Source: Candidatus Omnitrophota bacterium
GTDB lineage: Bacteria; Omnitrophota; 4484-213
DNA length: 13,162 bases
Assembly: GCA_003645805.1 (NCBI GenBank)
Contig: QNCL01000018.1
Coordinates: 1 to 13,162 of the forward strand
Reading direction: 5' to 3'
The position numbers and the translations under genes were made by a program. The notes under the pieces were generated by a model, which saw nothing but the letters and a program-made list of their open reading frames with translations, was not told where the DNA came from and searched no databases. This document shows, in pieces, positions 6,803 through 12,999 of the stretch. Numbering within the stretch: position 1 is the stretch's first letter; the number at the start of each line of letters is the position of its first letter.

Positions 6803-8302
6803 ATGTTAAAAAATCTTGGAGGAGTGATGAGCAAGAAAGCAATACCTTCTCTCCTGTTATCTCTTTCCCTGTTTTTTTCTCTTTCTATCCAAACTACTCA
6901 AGCGCAAGAGGATTTTCAAAAGGAGATGATGGAGGATAAGCAATGGGTAGACGAGATGGAGAAGCAGATGTTCCCTGCTCCTCCTATCTCCTCAGAAACA
7001 GTCTCTGAGCCGGTCTATGAGACAGAGATAATTCCTCAGGAAGAGAAGAGGGAGAAGGAAGCAGAGGAAGTTAGCGGGATGCCCACTATCTCTATGGACT
7101 TTCAGAACGCAAATATGAAGAATGTACTCAAGATCTTCTCTCAACAGTCAGGTCTAAATTTTATTGCCGGAGAGGATATTGCAGACAAGAGGATAACCCT
7201 TTATCTGGAAAAGGTCTCAGTAGAGGATGCCCTGAATACTATTCTGAGTGCCAATAAACTCACCTATGAACAAAAACCAGGGAGTAATATCTTTGTGGTA
7301 AAGAAGAGCGCTGAACCGGAGGTGGAGACAGTTACCAAGGTTTTTATGCTCAGTTATGCTCAGGCAAAGGAAGGAGGAGAGGAAGGAGGGAAAGGAATAA
7401 AAGAGGTGATAGAGGATGTGCTTACCGAACACGGAAGGGTAATCTGCTATGGGCCAACCAACTCTCTGATCATCACAGATATCCCTGCCAATTTTGAGCG
7501 TATAGAGAAGACCATAAAAGATCTTGATATCCCTACTCCCCAGGTGATGATCGAAGCAGAGATATTAGAAACAGTAGCAGGATTAACCGAGAAGTTGGGC
7601 GTAGATTGGTCTACTACCTTGACCTGGACCGCTCCTACCAGTGATCTCTGGCCTACACTCTGGCACGGAGGGAAGTTCCCGGCAGCCACCTTAACCGCTG
7701 CAGACACCAGGGCAGTGATAGACCTGCTTTTTACCGATGCGCATACCAAATACTTAGCAAAACCAAAGGTATGTGTTCTAAATAATGAAGAAGCAGTGAT
7801 TGACATCACCGCGGATATGGTAGTGGGAGTGACTACAGTATATGATGAGGAAGGAAAGCCTACATCAGAGGAGATTGAGAGGATGGATATCGGAACAAAA
7901 CTTATTGTTACTCCTCATATAAACAACAAAGATGAGGTTGTTTTGGAACTTGAGCCCGAGGTAAGCAGGGCAAGCAAGTCATCTCTGGGGAATTATATGG
8001 ATAAACTCAAGCGCGCAGTAAACACAAAGGTGAGGGTAAAGGATGGGAATACGGTGATTATTGGAGGTTTACTCTCTCATAATGATGCAACCACAAAGAG
8101 AAAAGTGTTCTTCTTTGGCGATATCCCTTTGCTTGGCAATCTATTCAAATATGAAGGAGATACCCAGGATCAGACAGAGATAGTCATCTTTATTACTCCT
8201 CATATTATGAAGTATGGTGAGGGTTCAGCAGAGGCTTTTCCTGAAGAAAAGGAAGTTTCGGGGGAAGAGGTATTAGAGTTAGAACCGATTGTGGTCAATT
8301 GA
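6803..8302 (+). CDS. secretin, PilQ/GspD family, short form
   Basis: Outer-membrane gated channel of the filament machine. A signal peptide (KKAIPSLLLSLSLFFSLSIQ, cut near TTQA|QE) is followed by an acidic linker, an N0/STN domain at about 95-165 (ISMDFQNANMKNVLKIFSQQ), one N1 domain at about 172-248 (VTKVFMLSYAQ, RVICYGPTNSLIITD) and the secretin core from about 255 to 472: YLAKPKVCVLNNEEAVIDIT at 317-336, VKDGNTVIIGGLL at 412-424, DIPLLGNLFKYEG and EIVIFITPHIM. At 499 residues it is short for the family: no AMIN domains as in PilQ and no N2/N3 repeats as in GspD. ATG 6803 has GGAG eight bases upstream; the in-frame ATG 6827 after GGAGGAG would start directly at the signal peptide and is the alternative. 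It probably docks with the preceding PilP/GspB-like protein. Confidence 0.92.
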   Translation: MLKNLGGVMSKKAIPSLLLSLSLFFSLSIQTTQAQEDFQKEMMEDKQWVDEMEKQMFPAPPISSETVSEPVYETEIIPQEEKREKEAEEVSGMPTISMDFQNANMKNVLKIFSQQSGLNFIAGEDIADKRITLYLEKVSVEDALNTILSANKLTYEQKPGSNIFVVKKSAEPEVETVTKVFMLSYAQAKEGGEEGGKGIKEVIEDVLTEHGRVICYGPTNSLIITDIPANFERIEKTIKDLDIPTPQVMIEAEILETVAGLTEKLGVDWSTTLTWTAPTSDLWPTLWHGGKFPAATLTAADTRAVIDLLFTDAHTKYLAKPKVCVLNNEEAVIDITADMVVGVTTVYDEEGKPTSEEIERMDIGTKLIVTPHINNKDEVVLELEPEVSRASKSSLGNYMDKLKRAVNTKVRVKDGNTVIIGGLLSHNDATTKRKVFFFGDIPLLGNLFKYEGDTQDQTEIVIFITPHIMKYGEGSAEAFPEEKEVSGEEVLELEPIVVN

Positions 8303-8317
8303 TTCCAGGAGGCAAAA

Positions 8318-10021
8318 GTGCCTTTACACTCCAGATTAGGAGAGATATTAATCTCTGCTCAGTTAATTACCAATGAACAACTACAGAAGGCATTGGAGGA
8401 GCAGAAGAAAAAGGGAGGGCAGTTAGGAGATATTCTGGTTAGATTAGGAATGATAAAGGAATCGGATATGATAGAGGCTCTGGGGAAGCAACTGAATATT
8501 CCCTATGTTTCTTTAGATCAGGGGCTCCTGAAGCCCGATACTCAGCAAGACCTGGATAAACTTGTGCCGGAAGGATTTGCCCGTGAGCATTGCCTGATTC
8601 CCCTTTCCCGTCATATGAATTCCCTCACCGTTGCTTTTGCCGACCCTCTGGATTTGGTAGTGCAGGATAATTTACGCCGCATAACCAAGTGTGAGATAAA
8701 TCCAGTAATTGCTTCACGCAAGGATATTGAGCAAGCCCTTGATGAGTTCTATGGAAAGAGAGACCTTTTGCGTGAGATAATTGAGCAGACCCGCAAAACC
8801 ACCGAGAAGAGCAAGAAAAAGGAAGGGGATCTGGACTTAAATGAGATGGTAAAGAAGGCAGAGGAGGCTCCGGTAGTTCGTTTGGTAAACCTGCTTATTG
8901 AACAGGCAATCGAGGAGCGTGCCAGTGATATCCATATTGAGCCTTTAGAGGAGGAGATGAGTATCCGCTATCGGATAGATGGGGCTTTATACAAGATTCC
9001 TCCTCCTGACGAAAGCCTTTTGCCAGCAATGATCTCGCGCATAAAGATTCTTTCCAAGTTGGATATAGCAGAGAAGAGGCTTCCTCAGGATGGCGGGTTT
9101 TCAATGGTAGTGAAAGGGAGAAGGATTGATACACGTGTTTCCACTGTTCCCACAGTCAATGGAGAGAAGGTAGTTATTCGAATATTAGATAAAGCAAGGA
9201 TACCTCTGGATTTGAAGCAATTAGGGTTTGAACCAGACGATCTTGAGAAGTTTAGCAATGCTATCAACCAGCCCTATGGGTTGATTTTTTTAACCGGTCC
9301 TACCGGAAGTGGTAAGACCACCACTCTATATGCCGCTCTTAATCAAATCAACTCTCCGCATAAGAATCTGGTTACGGTGGAGGATCCTGTAGAGTATCGC
9401 TTGCCCGGAATAAATCAGGTGCAGGTTAAGCCAAGCATTGGACTAACCTTTGCTTCAGGTTTGCGTGCATTTTTACGCCAAGACCCGGATGTGATGATGG
9501 TAGGGGAGGTGCGTGATCTGGAGACTGCTGAGGTATGTATTCAAGCCGCTCTTACCGGGCATTTAGTATTCAGCACTCTGCATACCAACGATGCTCCAGG
9601 AGCAATCTCGCGCTTAATAGATATCGGAGTAGAGCCATTTTTAGTCTCTGCTTCACTTCTACTGGTAGTTGCCCAGCGTTTGATAAGACGGCTCTGTCCT
9701 GAGTGTAAAGAACCCTATGAGCCCACTCCAGAGGAGAGGGAAAAACTAAAACTTACAGGAAAAACAAAGATTTATCAAGCAAAAGGATGTGAAAAGTGTC
9801 ATCTTACAGGTTATAAAGGGAGGATTGCCATCCATGAGATGATGGTAATAGATAAGGAACTGCGCAGGTTAATCGCTCAGGGAAAACCTGATGATGTAAT
9901 TAAAGAGGCGGCGTTGGAAAGAGGGATGCTGACCTTGCAGGAGAGCGGATTTCGCAAGGTCCGTCAAGGAATAAGTAGTCTGGAGGAGGTTTTAGCAGTC
10001 ACAGGCACAGGGGCAGGATGA
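8318..10021 (+). CDS. pilB: PilB/GspE-type assembly ATPase
   Basis: A 567-residue hexameric motor that drives pilin extraction from the inner membrane. It starts with GTG at 8318, well supported by AGGAGG five bases upstream. N-terminal MshEN/T2SSE_N region: LGEILISAQLITNEQLQKAL, LGDILVRLGMI, LNIPYVSLD. Catalytic region: ASDIHIEPLEEEMSIRYRID, Walker A GPTGSGKTT at 327-335, Asp box (NLVTVEDPVEY), Walker B DPDVMMVGEVRD at 389-400 and the His box GHLVFSTLHTNDA. A tetracysteine zinc site, C460/C463 and C491/C494 (CX2C-X27-CX2C), is intact, as in GspE and PilB. Full family length with no missing residues. Second assembly ATPase of the operon after the CpaF module. A GspE name is equally defensible because PilT is absent here. 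Confidence 0.93.
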   Translation: MPLHSRLGEILISAQLITNEQLQKALEEQKKKGGQLGDILVRLGMIKESDMIEALGKQLNIPYVSLDQGLLKPDTQQDLDKLVPEGFAREHCLIPLSRHMNSLTVAFADPLDLVVQDNLRRITKCEINPVIASRKDIEQALDEFYGKRDLLREIIEQTRKTTEKSKKKEGDLDLNEMVKKAEEAPVVRLVNLLIEQAIEERASDIHIEPLEEEMSIRYRIDGALYKIPPPDESLLPAMISRIKILSKLDIAEKRLPQDGGFSMVVKGRRIDTRVSTVPTVNGEKVVIRILDKARIPLDLKQLGFEPDDLEKFSNAINQPYGLIFLTGPTGSGKTTTLYAALNQINSPHKNLVTVEDPVEYRLPGINQVQVKPSIGLTFASGLRAFLRQDPDVMMVGEVRDLETAEVCIQAALTGHLVFSTLHTNDAPGAISRLIDIGVEPFLVSASLLLVVAQRLIRRLCPECKEPYEPTPEEREKLKLTGKTKIYQAKGCEKCHLTGYKGRIAIHEMMVIDKELRRLIAQGKPDDVIKEAALERGMLTLQESGFRKVRQGISSLEEVLAVTGTGAG

Positions 10022-10030
10022 GGTAGTGAG

Positions 10031-10040
10031 GTAGAAGATC
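10031..10040 (+). repeat. left arm of a 10-bp inverted repeat flanking pilC
   Basis: GTAGAAGATC lies between the pilB stop (10021) and the pilC start (10057). Its exact reverse complement begins one base after the pilC stop. Only 10 bases match; flanking bases differ. Function unknown. Confidence 0.4.
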
Positions 10041-10056
10041 CTTACTCCTGAAGCAA

Positions 10057-11274
10057 ATGGCTAAATTTCGCTATACTGTAAGAAATCAAGAGGGAGAGTT
10101 AAATCAAGGGGTGATAGAGGCGTTTAGTGAGGAGGATGCGGTCAATAAACTGCAAGCACACAACCTTCTGGTGACCTCTATTACTCCCTTAGAGGAGGAA
10201 GTAGGAGAGAAGAAGGAGAAGAAGAGAAGGTTTCATAGCAGAGTAAAGATCGACGATCTGATTCTATTTAGTCGCCAACTTTCTACTCTCTTGAATGCGG
10301 GTATTCCTTTATTGCGCAGTTTGGAGATCTTGATTAAACAGGTGGAAAGCAGAAGGCTATACAATGCTCTTGAGAAGATAAAAGCGGATGTGGAAGCAGG
10401 AATGAGTTTTCATAGCGCTTTAAGTAAACATAAACGGATCTTCTCTGATTTCTGGATTAATCTGGTGGAAACAGGAGAGGCTTCTGGGCAACTTGCTTCT
10501 GTTCTGGGGCAGGTAGCGAATTATATGGAGAGCACAGGCTCTCTGCAGAGAAAGATAAAATCAGCCCTGGTCTATCCCATAATTATCTGTATCGTTGCTG
10601 TAGTTGCGGTGCTGGTCTTTCTTCTTAAGATTATCCCTACCTTTCAGGAGATATTCAAAGGGTTTAACATCGAATTGCCTATGCTTACCAAGATGGTAAT
10701 GAAAACAAGTGAAATCTTACGCTCATACTTCCTTCTGTTTGCAGGGATAGTGGTAATCTTGGGCTTTGCCCTCAAGAAGTATATTCAAACCCCAAGAGGA
10801 AGATGGCAGTTTGATGCGTTTAAGTTAAAACTGCCTTTATTAGGTCCTCTGTTTCAGGAGATTGCGGTCTCTCGTTTTGCCTCCGGACTGAGCACACTTA
10901 TCAAGGCTGGAGTCCCTCTTCTTCACTGCTTGAGCATAGTGAGCCATACCACCGGAAATAAACTATTTGAGCAAGCAATCACGCAGGTGCGCGAGAGTGT
11001 GCAGGAGGGAAAGCCAATGGCTCCTCCTTTAGAGCAAACAGGCTTATTTCCTCCGATGGTCTCGCAGATGGTGACGGTGGGAGAGGAAAGTGGAGAGTTA
11101 GCGGAGATGCTCAAGAGAGTTTCAGATTTCTATGAAGAGCGAGTGAGTGCTTCTGTGAGTAGATTAACCTCTGCATTTGAGCCGTTGATGCTGGTGATGA
11201 TGGGAGTAATAGTAGGCACTTTGATTATTTCTATGTATCTCCCTATATTCAAGATGAGCAGAATAGGGGGTTGA
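10057..11274 (+). CDS. pilC: PilC/GspF inner-membrane platform protein
   Basis: A 405-residue polytopic protein with the two repeated T2SSF helical bundles. The N-terminal cytoplasmic part (FRYTVRNQEGELNQGVIEA) is followed by bundle 1 (LILFSRQLSTLLNAGIPLLR, VETGEASGQLASVLGQVANY), membrane helices at about 175-198 and 224-241, bundle 2 (VSRFASGLSTLIKAGVPLLH, VTVGEESGELAEMLKRVSDF) and a last helix at about 377-399 (LMLVMMGVIVGTLIISMYLP). It forms the membrane rotor through which PilB moves pilins. Length and motifs are fully typical. It is preceded by a 35-base gap without a strong Shine-Dalgarno and followed by the pilin promoter region. Confidence 0.93.
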   Translation: MAKFRYTVRNQEGELNQGVIEAFSEEDAVNKLQAHNLLVTSITPLEEEVGEKKEKKRRFHSRVKIDDLILFSRQLSTLLNAGIPLLRSLEILIKQVESRRLYNALEKIKADVEAGMSFHSALSKHKRIFSDFWINLVETGEASGQLASVLGQVANYMESTGSLQRKIKSALVYPIIICIVAVVAVLVFLLKIIPTFQEIFKGFNIELPMLTKMVMKTSEILRSYFLLFAGIVVILGFALKKYIQTPRGRWQFDAFKLKLPLLGPLFQEIAVSRFASGLSTLIKAGVPLLHCLSIVSHTTGNKLFEQAITQVRESVQEGKPMAPPLEQTGLFPPMVSQMVTVGEESGELAEMLKRVSDFYEERVSASVSRLTSAFEPLMLVMMGVIVGTLIISMYLPIFKMSRIGG

Positions 11275-11284
11275 GATCTTCTAC
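11275..11284 (-). repeat. right arm of the inverted repeat flanking pilC
   Basis: GATCTTCTAC is the exact reverse complement of the sequence at 10031-10040. It begins one base after the pilC stop codon and directly abuts the -35 element of the pilin promoter. Confidence 0.4.
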
Positions 11285-11313
11285 TTGCAGATAAAGAAGA
11301 TTTATGCTATACT
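11285..11313 (+). promoter_or_regulatory. sigma70-type promoter for the major pilin gene
   Basis: TTGCAG (11285-11290), a 17-base spacer, then TATACT (11308-11313), preceded by TGC (11305-11307), an extended -10. Transcription would start near 11320, giving a leader of about 68 bases. It is the clearest promoter I see within the pilus gene run, letting the pilin be expressed above the level of the machine genes. Confidence 0.75.
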
Positions 11314-11341
11314 TTATAAAAGATAATATGAGGAGAAAGGT

Positions 11342-11366
11342 AGCAAACCAAGGTCCAAGGTTTGCT
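11342..11366 (+). promoter_or_regulatory. hairpin in the 5' leader of the pilin mRNA
   Basis: AGCAAACC (11342-11349) and GGTTTGCT (11359-11366) form a perfect 8-bp stem with a 9-base loop. No T tract follows, so it is not an intrinsic terminator. It sits just before a strong AAGGAGG ribosome site (11375-11381). It may stabilise the pilin mRNA or control its translation; this is inference from position. Confidence 0.5.
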
Positions 11367-11387
11367 GGTTAGAAAAGGAGGGAAGAG

Positions 11388-11930
11388 ATGAGAGGAATAA
11401 GAAAGTGGATAAGGAATGCACTCCGAGGTTTTACGCTTATTGAGTTGTTAGTAGTGGTGATAATCATTGGGATACTGGCGATGATTGCTATTCCTCAGTA
11501 TGCAAAGTCAGTAGAGAAGTCTCAGGGAGGGGTAGCGTTAGCCACTCTGGATAATATTGTAAAGCAGGAGGAGGCTTATTACATAGAGCATGATGCATAT
11601 ACTACTGACTTGAGCGACCTGAATATAGGAGGAAATTTTGAGTGGGATGCGGAAAATGGCTATGCTGAAGATTCCTATTGGAGATATAAAGTCTTTGTGC
11701 CGACTGGTAATATGACTTATGAAGACGCTTTTGTAGTTCTTGCCCGGCGAAAAGCAGGGAAGTGTAGAGGCACATGTGTAGGACGGGATTATTGCGGAAC
11801 AGTAGCCCGAGAGGATGATGATGAGTTACATTACAGCGCGGAGTGTCAAGATAACCCGGATAACACTATGACTGACATAAATAGTACTTTCTGCTCGGGA
11901 GGATGGAAGACCTGTGTGGATGCGTTATAG
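11388..11930 (+). CDS. type IV pilin, probable major pilin (PilA-like)
   Basis: A 180-residue precursor with a 14-residue basic leader and an ideal class III site (ALRG|FTLIELLVVVIIIGILAMI, Glu5 = E19), then AIPQYAKSVEKSQ and the N-terminal helix continuing to EEAYYIEHDAYTTDLSDL, which is typical of PilA/PilE-like pilins. The C-terminal third carries six cysteines (126, 130, 136, 153, 169, 176), enough for three disulfides, and a run of acidic residues (EDDDE). Start ATG 11388 has AAGGAGG six bases upstream, the best ribosome site in the pilus region, and the gene has its own promoter. Both features fit an abundant subunit. GspG, the major pseudopilin that usually follows gspF, is an alternative, but the helix-to-body junction looks like a pilin rather than GspG. 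Confidence 0.85.
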   Translation: MRGIRKWIRNALRGFTLIELLVVVIIIGILAMIAIPQYAKSVEKSQGGVALATLDNIVKQEEAYYIEHDAYTTDLSDLNIGGNFEWDAENGYAEDSYWRYKVFVPTGNMTYEDAFVVLARRKAGKCRGTCVGRDYCGTVAREDDDELHYSAECQDNPDNTMTDINSTFCSGGWKTCVDAL

Positions 11931-11950
11931 TCAACAATCTCTTCCTAAAA

Positions 11951-12430
11951 TTAGTTAGACTTCTTGAGGGGATGGAGTTTTCTAATCTTGAGCGTATCCC
12001 TTACCAGTTCTTCAAAGGTGCGCGGTTCTATGCCTAAAGACTGAAGAATCTGCTTATATCTCTGTTTATTAAATCCCTCTTTATCTTGAAAAAGAGGGAT
12101 TTTCTTTATATAGGCAATCACCTGCTCATCGCTTACCTTAATCTTCTTCCTTCGCGCTTCCTCTATCAGATATAACCTCTGCCATACTTGTTGTTCAAGG
12201 GGCAAGTCCTGCTCTGCCTTACTATCCCCGTAACCAAGAAGTGCCTGATACTTGACTGCTTTAAGGTTTTGGTAGTATTCTCTATAGGAGATTCTTCTTT
12301 TTCCTATCCTTCCCGCATACCTTTTTGCCTCTATACGCGCATTTATTCCCCAAAGGAAGAAAGCAGGGATAATCAGCAGAGCAGAGAATATCATTATTGT
12401 TCTCGTCTTTTTACGCATCAACCTCAGCAT
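11951..12430 (-). CDS. membrane-anchored SurA/PpiD N-terminal chaperone domain protein
   Basis: A 159-residue protein on the minus strand starting at 12430, with AAGGAG four to five bases before the ATG. A single membrane anchor (TIMIFSALLIIPAFFLWGI, about 11-29) is followed by a SurA_N_3-like region: VGRIGK-type strand (YAGRIGKRRISYREYYQNLK), LEQQVWQRLYLIEEARRKKI, VSDEQVIAYIKKIPLFQDKE, FNKQRYKQILQSLGIEPRTF and FEELVRDTLKIRKL. This matches the N-terminal part of PpiD, a periplasmic folding chaperone tethered to the inner membrane. No parvulin PPIase domain follows; the protein stops right after the domain (HPLKKSN), 20 bases from the convergent pilin stop. It may be a genuine stand-alone chaperone domain or a 3'-truncated relic. 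I favour a functional gene because it keeps its promoter and frame. Confidence 0.75.
   Translation of the reverse strand: MLRLMRKKTRTIMIFSALLIIPAFFLWGINARIEAKRYAGRIGKRRISYREYYQNLKAVKYQALLGYGDSKAEQDLPLEQQVWQRLYLIEEARRKKIKVSDEQVIAYIKKIPLFQDKEGFNKQRYKQILQSLGIEPRTFEELVRDTLKIRKLHPLKKSN
12071..12110 (+). terminator. putative intrinsic terminator for the pilin transcript
   Basis: AAATCCCTCTTT (12071-12082) and AAAGAGGGATTT (12091-12102) are exact reverse complements: a perfect 12-bp stem with an 8-base loop, continuing into the T-rich TTTTCTTTATA on the plus strand. It lies about 140 bases after the pilin stop and inside the coding sequence of the convergent gene. On the minus strand the stem is followed by AATAAAC, so it would act mainly on plus-strand transcripts. 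Confidence 0.55.
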
Positions 12431-12454
12431 CTCTCTCCTTTTGTCTGCTAAAGC

Positions 12455-12467
12455 CAGATTAAATCTG
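12455..12467. repeat. 13-base palindrome at the minus-strand start point
   Basis: CAGATTAAATCTG is a perfect inverted repeat (6 bp arms, one central base). It covers the predicted transcription start of the minus-strand chaperone gene, so it could be a repressor site or a small leader hairpin. No regulator is identifiable. Confidence 0.35.
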
Positions 12468-12473
12468 AATAGT

Positions 12474-12501
12474 ATTATAACACAAAAAAATTTCTTGACA
12501 A
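12474..12501 (-). promoter_or_regulatory. promoter of the SurA/PpiD-like gene
   Basis: Read on the minus strand: TTGTCA (12501-12496), a 16-base spacer, then TATAAT (12479-12474), a consensus -10 preceded by TGT, an extended -10. The start point would be near 12467, giving a leader of about 38 bases before the ATG at 12430. Its -35 overlaps the -35 of the divergent mraZ promoter. Confidence 0.75.
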
Positions 12502-12524
12502 GAGAGGGGAGCAGGTGGTATACT
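12495..12524 (+). promoter_or_regulatory. mraZ-rsmH (dcw cluster) promoter
   Basis: Consensus TTGACA (12495-12500), an 18-base spacer, then TATACT (12519-12524), preceded by TGG, an extended -10. Transcription should start near 12531. That is downstream of the ATG at 12526, so this ATG cannot be used from this promoter and mraZ must begin at 12559. Confidence 0.8.
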
Positions 12525-12526
12525 TA

Positions 12527-12550
12527 TGGCAGAAAGTGGGGAGGAGTGGG
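12527..12550 (+). promoter_or_regulatory. MraZ operator: three TGG(G/C) repeats at 10-bp spacing
   Basis: TGGC (12527-12530), TGGG (12537-12540) and TGGG (12547-12550) repeat with an exact period of 10 bases, one helical turn, just after the -10 box and over the start point. In E. coli MraZ binds three TGGGN direct repeats with 5-base spacers in front of its own gene, and similar AAAGTG-type boxes occur in Mollicutes (AAAGTGGG is present at 12533-12540). This suggests autorepression of mraZ-rsmH. Confidence 0.72.
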
Positions 12551-12558
12551 AGAGAAAA

Positions 12559-12999
12559 ATGTTTTATGGAGAGTATAGGCATAGTTTGGATGAGAAAGGA
12601 AGGTTGACTATTCCCGCAGAGTTCAGGCATATACTGGAGAAAAGAAACCCGAGAAGGCTTTTTATCACCAAAGGCTTGGAAAGATGCCTCTTTCTTTTTA
12701 CCGAGCAGGAGTGGAGAAAGGAGGAAGAAAGGTTCAGAAATCTCTCCTTTACTTATACAGAAGCACGGAAATTCAACCGTCTTTATTTCTCAGGAGCAAG
12801 CGAACTTTCCTGGGATAATCAAGGAAGGGTGCTTATTCCTGCTTATCTAAAGGACTATGCTCAGATACAGCGAGAGGTAGCAATTATCGGAGTTTCCAAC
12901 CGCATAGAGATCTGGGCAAGAGATAGATGGGAGAGGTTCTACAGTAGTTCTCTCTCTGAGTTTGAGAAGGTTGCTGAGCGGATAAATGAGATTTCATAA
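12559..12999 (+). CDS. mraZ: transcriptional regulator MraZ
   Basis: From ATG 12559 this is a 146-residue protein beginning with the family's usual MFYGEYRHSLDEKGRLTIPA. It carries the two SpoVT/AbrB-like half domains: DEKGRLTIPAEFR in the first and DNQGRVLIPAYLKDY in the second, plus LFITKGLERCLFLF and EVAIIGVSNRIEIWA. MraZ forms ring-like oligomers that bind repeated boxes upstream of the dcw cluster and repress it. An upstream in-frame ATG (12526) would add 11 residues but lies before the predicted start of transcription and within the operator. ATG 12559 has GGGAG six bases upstream. It overlaps rsmH by 14 bases, the classic first pair of the dcw cluster. Confidence 0.95.
   Translation: MFYGEYRHSLDEKGRLTIPAEFRHILEKRNPRRLFITKGLERCLFLFTEQEWRKEEERFRNLSFTYTEARKFNRLYFSGASELSWDNQGRVLIPAYLKDYAQIQREVAIIGVSNRIEIWARDRWERFYSSSLSEFEKVAERINEIS

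Noticed and set aside
11328..11372. 14-codon open frame (MRRKVANQGPRFAG) in the pilin leader
   Set aside because: No ribosome site, and it begins only a few bases after the expected transcript start; more likely an incidental frame through the hairpin.
11388..11930. Conductive (Geobacter-like) pilin because of the many aromatic residues
   Set aside because: That idea rests on a short, truncated pilin of about 60 residues; this one has a full, cysteine-rich C-terminal domain.
12188..12451. Plus-strand open frame opposite the SurA/PpiD-like gene
   Set aside because: The minus strand has a ribosome site, a promoter and a recognisable domain; the plus frame has none and overlaps the divergent promoter region.
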